Assembly: GCA_003008705.1 (NCBI GenBank)
Contig: PDUO01000085.1
Location: forward strand, 87,013 to 151,012
DNA: 64,000 nt
Direction: 5' to 3'
Origin: Pezicula radicicola
Taxonomy: Eukaryota; Ascomycota; Leotiomycetes; Helotiales; Dermateaceae
Shown: positions 34,564-46,170 of the stretch, in pieces
Position numbering within the stretch: position 1 is the first letter of the stretch
How the letters are laid out: each line of letters opens with the position of its first letter
Made by a program: the position numbers and the translations under genes
Notes under the pieces: model-generated
Told to the model about the DNA's origin: nothing
The model's input: the letters and a program-made list of their open reading frames with translations, nothing else
The model's database searches: none

Positions 34564-35781
34564 TTAAGCCTTGTTGTTCTCCTCCTTACCATCGTCAGAC
34601 TCATCGCCAGATCCTCCATCATTGTCTAACCCAGCGCTAGATTCTTTATTATCGACAGGCTCAGAGCTAGATCCCCCTTCACCAAGGTCCTCTTCAGCCA
34701 GGGCTCGATCAATCTGCTCTTGTGGAAACTGCCAAGTGAAGCGACCTTCGGAGAACGCATCCTCAGGAGACGGGTCCTGACAAACACGGAGAAGGTGTGG
34801 AGTCTAGTTCAGACGGGAGGGGAATATGAAATAAAAATAAATAAAAAAGACAAAGTCGTCAGTATTGTGAAGATTCGGTTCGAAAAGAGACATACAAATG
34901 ATCTCCGCATCCTTTCCATCGTCCAAGGGTGGTATACAGAAGAAAGAGGAAATGGTATATTTTGCGACGGAGTACCGCACCAATAAAGTCGCCGATCATA
35001 GCTCCATCGCGAACGAGGTAAGGGAGGTGGTGAACGACCAGTTTGGAGAACTCAGCCGTCTTAAAAAGACGAACAGAATACTCTCCAGTGAAATAGTTTC
35101 GGCCGGCTACGAAGTCCTAGAGAGGAAAAGAATATTAACAAGCTTTCGATATCTATAACATGCAGATGTACGCACCGCTTGACCAACAACAGCCGCTGAC
35201 CTCAAACCTTCACCAAGTTCCATACAAATACGCGCGGATTTGTAGGTGACACCTTTAATGACGACGGGTTTGGCGAACGTGAGCGCCGCCACCAAGTGGT
35301 TCTTGGTATAGAGGCCTTTCTTGGGCTTGGACAAGTTGAGACACTGAACAACGTATACAGCGACCAAAATAGCTTTGATAACGTCGGGGCAGTGAATGGC
35401 TGGTCCTCGCTGTTTCTTGGAGTCCTATTCGCCGTCGCGATCAAAATCTACAGCTGTATATTCCTAATCCGTTCTAAACAAACGGAGAGGGAGAGAAATA
35501 ATATCGTTGTCAGAACACCGTGTACCGAAGAAATCAACGAGGGCGATGAGTCTTACCTCCTCGGAAGATTCTTCTCCGTCATCGTGATCTTCCTCTTCGT
35601 CTTCATCGTCGGAATCGATCTCCTGGGTAGATGCCTGAGTAGGAGCAACGACCTGAGTAAGAGCAGTCGTCTGAGTAGGGGCAGTCGCCTGAGTCGTAAG
35701 AGGAGCAATGGCGTTGCCACCCTGCTGGTCGTCTACGGAGGCAGAAAGATCGTAGTTGTCTAGGTTCTGAGGGGCAGACAT
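34564..35781 (-). pseudogene. Unknown gene, 4 exons, nearly intact; one in-frame TAG and one doubtful splice join
   Basis: I do not recognise the family. Exon 1 is 35781-35557 (MSAPQNLDNYDLSASVDDQQ, Thr/Gln-rich, then an acidic run EIDSDDEDEEEDHDDGEE). Exon 2 is 35463-35176 after a 93-bp intron, with a TAG at about codon 12 (FDRDGE-stop-DSKKQ). Exon 3 starts at 35116 after a 59-bp intron (DFVAGRNYFTGEYSVRLF). Exon 4 is 34776-34564, ending in an acidic tail (DESDDGKEENNKA, TAA). Exon 3 has a good donor near 34888 (GTATGT), but that join is out of phase; an in-phase donor lies after IGDFIGA. The globular part is soluble, alpha/beta and lysine-rich; acidic ends suggest a nuclear or chromatin-associated protein. 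It resembles the nearby captain gene in having a largely coding-like sequence with light nonsense damage. Confidence 0.5.
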
Positions 35782-38417
35782 GTCGTGAAAAGAGTAGTAG
35801 TCTGAAATAAAAGCTAAGAGATGTAAGGATGAGGATTTGAGAGGTGCTCTGCACGAAACTTCTTATACCCCGTCGAATTATGCGCCAGATGAGGTGCGAG
35901 GAGGCACTAGGAGATCCAAGAAAAAAAATACGGAACTTACGTTTGGCCACCAACTATGTTACGAACAATCGATAGCGGAGGATAGTGCTCGTAGATGAAA
36001 CTGTGCAGCCAGTCTGGGCAAACTCGACTCTACGAACCTTGTTCCAAGTGAATTGTGAAATGAAGGGTGAAGGACGATAGAAACACGACTGAGGGTGTTT
36101 CTTGGGTTCTGAGCACGATCGAGGGGACCTCTGGACACTTGACCTTACCAAGATTGCTTCGTACGAGGTGAGGACTGCTTCACAGTTCCAAGATTGGCCA
36201 CGAGATAATCTTGAATCACAATGGTAGTGCGGTCACCACGTCCGAGGGTGATCGCGAAGACAGGGATGGAGTATACTTCAAGGGTACTATCGCTGGAAAG
36301 GAGGCTCATCTTAATGATTTCACATTCATTCGGCCTTAGAGGGAAGCTTGATGTGAATGTAGCGTTGTAGAAGATGGTAATCGAGGGTGCTTACCCTTGG
36401 CACAAACGCTATTCCTGCTTCTCGCTCTGCGGTCTTGAGCCTTACAAGAAAGTTAGGTTTAATGTAAGTGCGAAGAGGTACGTGAATGTCAAGTCAGAGG
36501 ATACCATTCAGAGGATCTCTTAGGGCACTTGGCGTCACTAACGCCTGGTGGTGTAGCTTCCAGGCTGATATCGCCACAGAAGTATCCAGAGAAGGAGAAG
36601 ATGGTCCAGTTCCAAGCTCTAGTTCGATTGTGCATCACGAATACATAGAAGCCGAGGCAACTAGGTATTCATGAAAGAGGCACGGGCAACACTTTTCCTG
36701 GATTACGGGATACGATACTCCACAAACGAGTGTCTCGCTTTCCAGATGGCACCCCTAGTGTCCTTCCCCTAAAGGATAGGCGACTACCAAATTCATAGAA
36801 TGAATAATCGACGGTACAGTCCTGGATCACCTAGCACTTGTCGCAACGTTGTAGCTCAAAGATGTTCCCGGATGAGCTTCACTTTAGCTTAGAGCTTCTA
36901 CGGTCGTTGGAGCACTCCTAGAAAATGAAAAAGTCCGGGCTATGAAGCTATGGGATTCATAGAAGCAAGATCCATTATCGAGGGTGCGGTCGTGGACGAT
37001 CTTGACACTTGACTCACCAGTGTGACCAGAAAGTTCCGCAGTAGAGCTCTAAAGTCGGGTTCTGCGGTTATTGAGCCTGCGATGAAGAGGGATTACTGTG
37101 ATTGCGAAGGCATCGTTGGAAAAACTAACCTAGTCACGGTACATTGGATCTCTCAATCGATGACGGGCCAGTGTACCTCAAAGGAACTACCCAAACTGAG
37201 CTAACGATCCGAGATTCCTGCATCTAATCCGCCATTGGTAACTAGACAATGCTCAATGTGACTGCAAAGAGATGAAAGGAGCATAGTGAGGGATATACTC
37301 CGGAAAACCTGCGAAAGCCTCCAGGTTGCTCATCTCGCACAAAGTAGAATGGCTGACCGTAGATGGACGAATTGCATAACAGGTGCGATAATTCACGTAC
37401 CTATGGGCTGAATAGGGGCTTTACACCCATTATTCCGCTAGCAGTACCATGAAGGTGTTAATAGAACGCCATTCAACGCGGAATGGATCGAGGGGACAAA
37501 CCTAAGAGAGCCTAGAGGGAATGAACGCACCTGATCCCCAAGATATGGTCAGTGCGAACCACAGATGGATCTAAGGAAACACAGAAGGTGCGTGAACGAT
37601 TTCATATCTTGAATGTCCTTGCGGATATAACCGAGAACTTGACCTCCTAAAGCGTGTTATTCAAATGTGAAAGCGAAGAGCGAATCTACCTCAAACACGA
37701 CGTTAAGATCGAATAATCAAAACCTACGGAGGCCTTATCCAACTCTAGCCGTTCTCATGGGTTCGTTAATGTGCTAAGCCAAGAGAAAAGGCATACACAA
37801 CGGGAACTTAAGGTTTAGGACTTGAACTGCGGTATTGTGGAATGAAGTTGCCAACAGATTGATAGATGGCGTTAGGAGTAACGAAGTGTCCTGAAAAGCT
37901 CTAGAACGAGAAAACACGATTCCTGCCACAACGTGTCGTTCTACATGCCCACAACACCTAACCACCTTTAAAATCCTTATATCTGTTTTCTTGTTCGCTA
38001 TTGTGAGCCCAAACGAACACAGTCGTGTACCTGCCCTTTGTGTCAGCCATTGCGTTTCTAGTACTTACATTCGGCCTTATAGTAGCTGTCTGTATCTGTG
38101 ATTCTTATCTCGACCTAGTTGGCTCACTCGTCTCTCATTCTCTATTTCTTCGCTTTGCTCTACTTACGAAGTCCAATAGTATCCTCTTTTTCACTTATAT
38201 CGAATCCCCTAATATTACTTAGGTGCGTGTATTTCTACGAATTTAAGTTGTTATTCCTTTCTTACACTATTCATGTCTAGGGTAATAGAGTGTCGAGATA
38301 TCATCCATCGCATACTACCTAAGTTGCGACTTCTTAAGCTACTATACTTGTTCGTCTTCATTCTTTGTTCCCATTCAACTCTGTTCTTACATCAAACTGC
38401 CCAGCACAGGCCGCAAC
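35782..38417. other. Intergenic between two decayed genes; no supported gene
   Basis: Open frames on both strands (35954-36151, 36486-36674, 37022-37204, 37774-37965, 38025-38222) are short and without domains. Composition is closer to coding GC than the AT-rich zones, so it may contain genes too damaged to read. Confidence 0.35.
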
Positions 38418-39047
38418 ATGGAGCCTCTTCTAGAAGACACCAGACGCGCAATCATAAAAGAATGCGAGAAACTAAACAAAGACAACGGAATTGTTACATG
38501 CCACCTTAGGACCATCGCATACAAAGTAAAGTACGGTATCACCGAGACTCTAACAACCTGTATTACGACGCAGCCGTTCTTCCACGAAAAGGCTGGCCAG
38601 GAACCCGCAAAGAAGATTCGCGTTCCAGCGATTATCGACCAGTTCGAGGACGGAGGAAAAACATACCTCGTTATGGAGCTCATAAAGCTCGTCACAGTTC
38701 CTCCCTTGGAAATGAACGAGAGGGTCGAGGCTGCCTTGAGCTGGCTTTCGACCATTTAACCTCCGGACGAGCACCAATTGGGGCCACTTGGAGGAGCCCT
38801 TATCCGGCACAGGCTGTTCAACGATGGCGAGCCACCTAACGAGTTCGAGGCACCCGAGCGCTTTGAGACAGTCAGTACCCTCGAAAGCTACTTAAATGAG
38901 GTATGCAGATCTAGTTTTCTTCTGTACTATCTTCTCAGATCGCTTCTCTGACATGCATCACCTGGAAATAGGCGCTCGGAAAGACTGTCAACAACGGAAA
39001 AGGCCACTAAGCAGTCACTTTCAACTCGATGCTTCGGAAAGAAGAAA
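38418..39047 (+). pseudogene. Protein-kinase-like / phosphotransferase (APH-type) pseudogene, N-terminal part
   Basis: The frame starting at ATG 38418 reads as the N-lobe of a widespread fungal kinase-like family: IIKECEKLNKDNG, YKVKYGITETLTTCITTQPF, then a hinge-like YLVMELIKLVTVPPLE, ALSWLSTI, and after a TAA at 38757-38759 the diagnostic LGPLGGALIRHRLFNDGE. A 71-bp intron (38901-38971) is followed by a second exon with another TAA. The catalytic H.D and DFG-like segments expected further on are missing, so the gene is truncated as well as nonsense-mutated. Its ancestral substrate is unknown; relatives are annotated as aminoglycoside-phosphotransferase-like. Confidence 0.65.
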
Positions 39048-39250
39048 GGTACGCCACGTTCAGTGTTGTTTTTAATCTAGGTACTTTAAGTTACTCTAAT
39101 ATACAGCGTCGATGATGTTTAAGCTACAAGTACAAATGCAATGCAGGTATCAAATCTACAGGTATCGAATATATATTCTACAGTGGGAATCAAGAAACTC
39201 AAAGTTGTTCAAACAGACGAACAACTCCCCATCGTCATAAAAGGTAAATA

Positions 39251-41910
39251 TTAGTCCCAGTCGTCGTCCATGGAATCCTCATCGCTCATCTCAAAGTCCT
39301 TATCATCCTCATCGTCATCCTTGCCGTAAGAGTCCCAGCCTCCCGGATAGAAGTCATCATCCCATGAATCGTCCAGCGAAATAGGGGAGTTGAGAAGCGT
39401 AGAGTCAGACTCAAAGCCCAGCAACGACGGTGGCGATCCTAGAGATGGAGTGTAAGTAAAAAAACACCACCGAGTGAAAAGTTCGTAAAAACTTACCACA
39501 CTCCGTACTGCTGTCGCTATTACCACCGTCTCTGCGTGCTTTCTTCTTCCTCGGCGGCATCGTCTCCTCCGACAAATCCAGCACAAGCACACCGGGGCCA
39601 AAGGACTTTACCATCTCCTCCTCCCTCTTCCGTTTGGCGGCAGACTTCTTCTTCGGTTCCACGATCAGATGCTTCTCGGAGACAAACGGCGTATACTCCC
39701 TCCCGTGCACCCTCTTAACATGATCAGCCTATTCGAACGCGTCATGGATCATAGTGGGATCCTCGACAGCCTTACGAACGCACTTGGGACAGGGGAACGA
39801 ACCAGCAAAGGCACCCTTGTCGATGTGACAGCTCTTGTTGTGCCGAGTGAGGGATCGTCGAGTAGTGAAGAGCTTCTTCCGGCACGGGCACAATAGGCAA
39901 GCCCAGCTGGTGATCAACCTGTCTGGCTTCGAGGTAGCCTTCTTGGAAGTCTTCGTCTTCGGTGATACCACGGGCGGCGCCGTCATCCTAGGGAGAAGCA
40001 AGGGACTCTAATCGTTCTTCGCATAGCTGACCAACCACTCCATCGCCTCCTGCGACCGACCCTCCGCCTTAACATCAAACGAAAGCTCCTCCGACGTGCC
40101 CGTCCGGTTCCTAAACCCAGCCTCGCCCGTCCAAAGCTTCATCACGGCCCCAATATCAAGCACAGCATGCTCCGACTTGCGCTTCGACGTACGAGACTTG
40201 TCCCGAAGATGCTCCGTCAACTCACCCAACTGCCTTAGCCTATTCGCCTCCTCGAAGTACTTCTCCCTTAGCTGCTTCAGAACCAAGTCAAGCACTGCAC
40301 GTCTCCGCTAGTTGAGTGCAGCCCTCGCTACCTTCACGATCTTCTCGTCCTCCTTGCTCTGCTGGGCCTTCTCTAGCTCAGCCCGTCGTTCGGAGATGTC
40401 CTGCCTGCTATCGATACTGCGTTTCTGCTCGGGAGTAAGCTCGATAGGAGCCCCGGAATCGTTCTGCTTGGATAAGTCGCGTAGCAGCGTGAAGAGAGGC
40501 TCGTTCGCAGCACCACCAGCACAGGCTCCAAAGCGAACACTGGGCAAGTCGACACGGACATGCTCTGTCTGGTAGTTGTTCTCGAACATCTTCTGCGTGT
40601 GGCTGGCGACGAAGTTGCGGACAGCAGACGTAAGCGACCCGTCATACTGGATAAGAGCACCAAGACGGAAGGCATAGACACGGGCCATGGTACTGAAACT
40701 TGCAACGAGAAGGACGCGGTGGAGGTGGCGCCAGAAGGAGGTGTAGGACATGGGGAAGATGGGCTGGTCGAGCTTGTCGTCGCGCCATTCGAGAGGGATG
40801 AAGTGGACGTTTGGATCCTCGAAGGTAGGTTTGTTGAGGAGGTCGTCGATGGACTCGTACCCGGCCTTGAACGCGTTGAAGTGGATGCCAATGACGCAGA
40901 CGAGGTGCGTTAGGCACAGGAGAGGGTAGGGAATAAGAGTGGTGGTGAACTAGAACTGTTCCCCCTTCGCATGCTCCAAAGCGTTGGCCCGAAGCTTGTT
41001 CCGATTGATGGTAAACGTCGTCACTAGTCTGCGTCTCCCGTCCTCGTTACGCATCAAGCCAACAGCGACCTCCTGGTACTTCATGCCTATAATCATGCCC
41101 TGCCGGTACCTGAACGAGAAAAGGAGGACGAGAGCGTGGAAGATGATGCGTTGGATAGGGTAACGAAGGTGATAAGGTCGGCGCAGAGCCAGAGGGTCTT
41201 GAGCATGAGGCCGATATCCGTTACGGTGAACTCGACCTTCTTGTAGCTAGACAGGTTCGTGTTGAGACCCATCTCCTTAGCGCCCTCGCGGTAGATCCAC
41301 TGCGTGATCTCTATAACGGGACCCTCGTCCAGAGTCCCTGGCATGTTGGTAGGACGCTTCAACGTTAAGGAAGACTTGCTAGGGTCCTTCTGTCGGATGG
41401 GTAGCAGGATAGTAGCATCGGCAGCAGCGATCAGCTGCTTCTAGAAGGTGTTGAGCGACCTCGGCGACCGGACAACCTGCTCCTCGACGTCCTCGACCTT
41501 GCCCAACTTAACCCGTCGCTTCTTGGAGAGCTCGACGTAGACCTGGAGGAAAGCCCTGCAGTACTGCATTGCTGTCTGGTCCGCGTCGACAAGGTCAATC
41601 CAGATCTGGTTGGCATCGACGTCGGGGTGGTCCGCCTCCATGTACCTGAAGACAAACGGTAAGTAAAAATGACAACGAAGACAGGCAGATATTGCAGACT
41701 CACTCGTTCCACAATTTAAAAGCACGCTCACGCTGCTTGCGCGTACTGTCTTTGATCCTCGGTTCCCTGAGGTTGGGCTTCTCGGGGTCGAATGCCTGGC
41801 TTTTGAAGATGGCGTCGCATTTGGCTTTCGCGGCTGCACTTCGTCCGGAGAAGAGGGATTTTTTTCTTAGTCGAAGAGGTGGTGTTTTCTTTCCCTTTTT
41901 GGACAACCAT
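39251..41910 (-). pseudogene. DUF3435 tyrosine recombinase, Starship captain-like, lightly damaged
   Basis: Remains of a site-specific tyrosine recombinase of about 847 residues. Exons are 41910-41704, 41645-39497 and 39438-39251, with 58-bp introns. The N-terminus is basic. A core-binding region starts at STRKQRERAFKLWNEY; catalytic-domain blocks include FRYRQGMIIGMKYQE, RVYAFRLGALIQYDGSLTSA (candidate catalytic Arg in YAFRLGA) and ASHTQKMFENNYQTEHV (candidate nucleophile Tyr in NNY). A C-terminal zinc-finger-like region (WACLLCPCRKKLF, RHNKSCHIDK, PCPKCV, DHVKRVHG) and a very acidic tail follow. Damage: an extra A in an A-run near 41863, a lost base near 41160 (the two frame shifts cancel), and five nonsense codons, all TAG, at 41443-41441, 40952-40950, 40310-40308, 40010-40008 and 39731-39729. 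Each fits CAG or TGG changed once. Captains lie at one end of Starship giant transposons and point inward, so cargo would be at lower coordinates. Confidence 0.82.
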
Positions 41911-43139
41911 AGATAATAAAGAGATGGGAGAGAGGTCGAGTGGGGGGGGAAGGGGGGGAAGGGAATAAGGTAGCAGACCAGCGAACGAAATGGCTGGCCT
42001 TTTATAACTCTACCTCCTAGTGAAGCATCGCCATCGCATCATAGTCCCTGATGACAACCTTCGCCGACATTGCCAGTGACAGTGCCAAGACGTCGCTCAT
42101 CGTGGTCGGCAACATCGAAAACGCTTCTACCATTCCGTCGGCTATTTGCTACTTGTTTTACCCCTTCGATTAGCACCCCTCACTTCGAATTAGTGGGCTC
42201 ATTCTCTCCAGGACTATTACCACCTCCCTTGCAGCTACAATTTAATTAAGTTCTACTCCCACTCCGCCATTGAACTTAGTGACAAGCTTTTTACTAGAAT
42301 GGGATTAGAATAGGAACTAGGAATAGTTACAGGACTACAGTGTACATTACGTCGGGTGAAATCCAGCCACGTAGCAGTGACTTATTTCCAGGCGTTCTAG
42401 CCAGGCAGATATTACTTGAAGTAATGTTTACCTAAGGCAGAATTGACAGCAAGCCGGCATCGGGCAAGGCGCGTGCACAGGCCTTCGTATTCGTCTATGG
42501 CTCGCGCATCCCTTTTCCAACAACTATAAAGTCTCCAACTTTGCGACGCTTGGTGTTCGCCCTAGGGGCTTCCTGGTGAGTTTTCCCCCTTGCCGCAGCA
42601 CACTACCAAAGAAAACATATACAGTAATTGTTATCGTCAGTAACAAGAAAGATAGGCTTGGAAATTTTAGAGATCGTGCTAGACAGCAGTAGTACAGTAC
42701 CATTTCGTATCTAAGCTTTACTCGCATCGTGTGATGTTAATTAAGGTAGCCCATCTTTTTGCTTTTTATGCTTTCCAACGTCTAATACTCGGGAGAAAGA
42801 GCCTGCGAGCGAGATGGTACATCTATTGTAGCCTACCTGCACGCCTAGGGCCGTGGCGTACATACCTACAGGCTGCTACTGTACTGCTACGGTACTCGGA
42901 GCCTTACAGCAAGGTGATGCATTTTGTGTAATTTGCTACAGGCCCAGAATTCGAGGTATGTTCTGGAGACGTATTGGCTTGTAGAGACAGTAACTGACTT
43001 GTAGGAATCTGACCAGGAACCGGCGCTGTTTATGGACGCAGCGATAAAGCAAATGATGACTAAAATGACGACGACAACCACGACCTCTGTACAATCCAAG
43101 AATTCAATGTGCCTATGTCAGGAAGGGTAGACATTTCTG
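41911..43139. other. Upstream flank of the captain-like gene; possible element edge
   Basis: A G-rich run lies at 41941-41960. Beyond it no gene is supported up to about 43140. If the captain belonged to a Starship, one boundary with its short direct repeat would be expected in this stretch; I could not identify it by eye. Confidence 0.3.
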
Positions 43140-43376
43140 TGAAAACAGCTGCAACGGAGACAGGCCGTGAATACATCGAGGCGACGCGTGCCTAGCACCA
43201 AGGAGGCAGAGCCGCTGGGCTGTTCAACCACGAGGATAAATGTCCCATGGGACGCTCTTGACGGGCAGCGCTTGCTGACATGGTGGAAGGAAAGCCAGCC
43301 ATGGCCTTGGATCTTGAAGCAATTTCCAGGCAGGACTAAGGGTTTGTCCATTGTGCAGCAAAGAGGCAAGTAAGCT
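43140..43376 (+). pseudogene. SANT/Myb-like DNA-binding domain fragment
   Basis: The plus frame reads NVPWDALDGQRLLTWWKESQ, then PWPWILKQFPGRTKG. This follows the fungal SANT/Myb-like pattern of an acidic start, a spaced Trp, a helix, SW-x-WI-like residues and FPGRT. There is no ATG (the open frame begins at GTG) and the protein stops at TAA just after the domain, so it is a fragment of a DNA-binding protein. Confidence 0.42.
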
Positions 43377-44199
43377 TCTTCGCGCAGGTGGACAGGCGGC
43401 TCTTGGTGCTCATCGCAAAATGTTTTCTTAACCATGGCTTCGATGTGGTTTGTGCAGGGCTGATGCGGACCTCATAAGAGTGACTTAGTAGAGGCCCATA
43501 CTCTAACCACCAAACAAGGTACACGCAAGTATACCCCAGTGCGAATTCAAAGCAAATTTTAATCACTAGGTTCTTGCATGCTTTATTTACTTTTCTAGTC
43601 TCGGTTTTCTCAATCGCCTTGAAGAGGTCGTACAATTTTGTGGGACGTTGATATTTACTGAGAGCTTCATCAATCCACTTTATCAATTATCCTAGTCCTC
43701 GGAGGCTTCCCCTCGCCACCCTCATCATTTTCTAAGTCATTTTCTCTTACTACTTTTATGACTACCTCCCCCCAGCTCATTACGAACTTACGCTGATTCC
43801 GGGGTGCCACCTTTATCTCTATCCTCTTTCGGCTTTGCTTGTTCGCTGGGAATCTTTGAACGTCCAGTAGCAGATGGCCCATAGATTCCCTAAGAAAGGT
43901 ACCCCTTTCACCCGCACTCCTGTGCGTACGTCCCTTGTACTGTGTCCCTTGGATTTTCGTGGTCCATGTTCGAAACTGGACCAGCTGAGTCAGCCCTTTT
44001 CCACAGAGATAGTGGAGGGCTCTGTTTTTCCCTGGAGACAGGAGGAGACCTTTTGATTGGCTCTTTCAAGGATAGTTCAGGTGATCCCCGAAGGCGGTCA
44101 GCCAGTCTGGATAGTTCCAGGCACGTCCATTGAGATCCATGGGGAATGGATAGTTCCAGGTGGAAGCCCCACCCATACTTGAACTAGTGTATACACTTA
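43377..44199. other. Intergenic with an unassigned minus-strand frame pair
   Basis: Minus frames at 43670-43882 (basic, MGHLLLDVQRFPANKQSRKR) and 43336-43686 (IDEALSKYQRPTKLYDLFKA) are adjacent and may be parts of one shifted gene, but no family was recognised. A short direct repeat (GATAGTTCCAG) occurs at about 44110 and 44150. Confidence 0.35.
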
Positions 44200-44736
44200 T
44201 GCATAAGGGACGAATCAAGTAGTAGTGGGGTTGTGAATGGAAGAATAGATATAGAGGGGTGTCCCTCGTGTTGAGAAAGAAGTGAGAGTGGATGTGAATG
44301 GGTAGGAGCAAGTGCGGAAAAAGTTGGTGACTAAGAAGGATATTTTAATAGGAAGACGGTAGGTTGTGGTAGGCAGTGGAAGGGATGCTGATTTGTGCTG
44401 TGGTGGTAGATGTCTAGCACTGGAGCGCCGGTGGTGGTTGTGAGGTGGAGTGGAGATACTCCAGCGGCGACAGCGGAGTGCAAGGCTTTGGTGGAGCGAC
44501 TGGTGGAACAGGAGAGCCTCCCGGATGTGTACCAGGGAGTGTTTGAGTGGACGAAGGGGGAGGCCTGGGGCCGGTTTGTGCCTTTGGTGCAGAGTAAGCC
44601 GGGGGTGGAGGAGAGGATGAAGAGTGAGGGATACAGGGAGCTGTATACGTGCTTTGCAGATGTAGGGTTTATGGCGGTGGCAGAGGGTGCAACGGGAGGG
44701 GTGCGTTTTGAGCCGGGGAAGGCTCTGCGCGGTTGA
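44200..44736 (+). pseudogene. Repeat-family gene copy 1 (plus strand)
   Basis: Purine-rich plus-strand gene remnant. Its 5' part (about 44225-44270, VNGRIDIEG) matches the start of the minus-strand copy at 45137-45676 (MNERTDKEG), and the nucleotide match extends over roughly 80 bp in inverted orientation. Stops interrupt the 5' part. From ATG 44410 a 108-codon frame is open to 44736 (KALVERLVEQESLPDVYQGV, FEPGKALRG), directly followed by the conserved module at 44754. Family unknown. Confidence 0.45.
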
Positions 44737-44753
44737 GGTGAGTGTGTGTGCCA

Positions 44754-44830
44754 CTCGCTACCGCTCTGGGACCACGGCGTCCTATGCGCTCCACTGCTAA
44801 CGCAGCTCCGCCGTTCCATAGAGCGTATGC
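44754..44830 (+). repeat. Conserved ~77-bp module, copy M1
   Basis: Begins TCGCTACCGCTCTGGGACC and contains CTCCACTGCTAACGC followed by AGCTCCGCC and ATAGAGCGTATG. Four copies exist in the window (also 45954-46030, 47411-47487 reversed, 47892-47970). The central CCGCTATCGCGG of other copies is nearly palindromic. In each case it lies close to the 3' end of a purine-rich gene copy. Confidence 0.8.
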
Positions 44831-45136
44831 TACTGAATACTAAGCTCAACCACACAATATGGCTACACTTTCTCTTCTCTTTCTTCCTCTCTGAACTATA
44901 CCACCACACGTCTTCTCCTTTCTCCCCTCCACTTCCTACCTCACCACTGAGAACACAGCATACTCCGTACACTGGCATGTCCAACCCAACTTCCACTCCT
45001 CTCCCGAGACTCAGTCTCCTCCTACTTCCTTTTTAACTCACAACAATCCCCTCCAAAACATCCCTCTCCTCCCAATATCGTCGAACACACTCCAAACTCC
45101 AAACTCCAAACTTCCCTCCCACGTCTTCTTGCCCTC

Positions 45137-45676
45137 TCAAAAACAACTCACACGCTCTCCTCGTCGCCGCTGCTTCTGCGTCTCATCATACCACCTCAAT
45201 ATCCCCGCAACCCTCCATTCCTTCCCATACTCCCGTGCACCACAAACAACCGTCTCGTAATCAGTGCTCCCACACTCTTCACACGGCTCCAACCCACAAT
45301 GCCGTTCATGAAACTCCATCAGAGTCTCCTTGGCTTCCCTCAACTCACCCCTCAGGCGCTCCAACTCCTCGCGCTGCAACTCAACTTCCTCACAACAACT
45401 CTTCCCACCGCAGCTACACCTCTGCTCGCCCCTACCAAAACTTCCATCCTTCTCCGCTCGTCCTTCCACTCGCGATACCTCCTGCTTCGCACTCCTCAGC
45501 ATGGGTCCAACAACACCTTCACTTCCATTCCCATCAACTACTTCCCTCACTGTCTCCCTGTGACTATCAGACATTCTCACTGCGTATCGTCGTTTCTCTT
45601 TATCTATCCAACATCCAACTTGCTCTAGAGAGACAAAACCACGGGTCAAGCCCTCTTTATCTGTTCTTTCATTCAC
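45137..45676 (-). CDS. Repeat-family gene copy 2: open 179-aa Cys-rich coiled-coil protein
   Basis: The minus-strand frame is open from ATG 45676 to 45137. The N-terminal third is hydrophilic. A cysteine cluster follows (RCSCGGKSCCEE), then a strongly charged helix (ELQREELERLRGELREAKE) likely to form a coiled coil, then a second Cys/His cluster (HCGLEPCEECGSTDY and VVCGA) that could bind zinc together with the first. The tail is basic (QKQRRRGERVSCF). Its start matches plus-strand copy 1 in inverted orientation. It lacks the nonsense damage seen in copies 4 and 5. Family not recognised; a small zinc-binding regulatory or element-encoded protein is possible. Confidence 0.5.
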   Translation of the reverse strand: MNERTDKEGLTRGFVSLEQVGCWIDKEKRRYAVRMSDSHRETVREVVDGNGSEGVVGPMLRSAKQEVSRVEGRAEKDGSFGRGEQRCSCGGKSCCEEVELQREELERLRGELREAKETLMEFHERHCGLEPCEECGSTDYETVVCGAREYGKEWRVAGILRWYDETQKQRRRGERVSCF

Positions 45677-45953
45677 AACCCACTACTATCCAATTCGTCA
45701 TCTCATACCTTAGTGTCCACACTAACCCTCGTGTAAGTAGGTCACTGCGCGACATTCTGACGCTCCGTTCTTCGTCGTCGTGGACATTTCCATGGTCCAC
45801 TGGTCCAGACAGACTGTCAGTCGTGCCCACGCATTCCACATTGTTATTCAGCCACACTCTTTTGGTTTCGTTTTCACGCCACACTCTTTTCACTTTGTAT
45901 TTGAGGATATACTTTTTATTGTGATTGTTTCTTCACGAGCGGACGGCCACCCC

Positions 45954-46030
45954 ATCGCTACCGCTCTAGGACCCCGGCGTCCTATGTACTCCACCGCTAT
46001 CGCGGCTCCGCCATATCATATAGCGTCTGA
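45954..46030 (+). repeat. Conserved ~77-bp module, copy M2
   Basis: Same module as M1, beginning TCGCTACCGCTCTAGGACC and containing CTCCACCGCTATCGCGGCTC. About 200 bp upstream (45740-45950) is shared with the region before module M4 and, reversed, with that beside M3 (GGACATTTCYATGGTC, GGATATACTTTTT). Confidence 0.82.
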
Positions 46031-46170
46031 GACTGAACACTATGCTCAACCATTTTACTTTACTTCTCAGTTTCTGAGCATACGCTACTCTCCCTTTCTC
46101 GCCCTCTCCGCTCCTCCTTCACTACCTTATAACACACCTACGCCGCTCAATCGCTCCCATTCCTTACCCT

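Noticed and set aside
40373..40913. Ser/Thr-rich minus frame and acidic plus frame over the recombinase
   Set aside because: They are shadows of the captain coding frame.
39251..41910. Stop-codon reassignment (TAG read as Gln) because all five nonsense codons in the captain are TAG
   Set aside because: CAG is used freely for Gln in the same gene, other pseudogenes carry TAA and TGA, and intact genes end with ordinary stops including TAG. RIP of CAG/TGG explains the pattern more simply.
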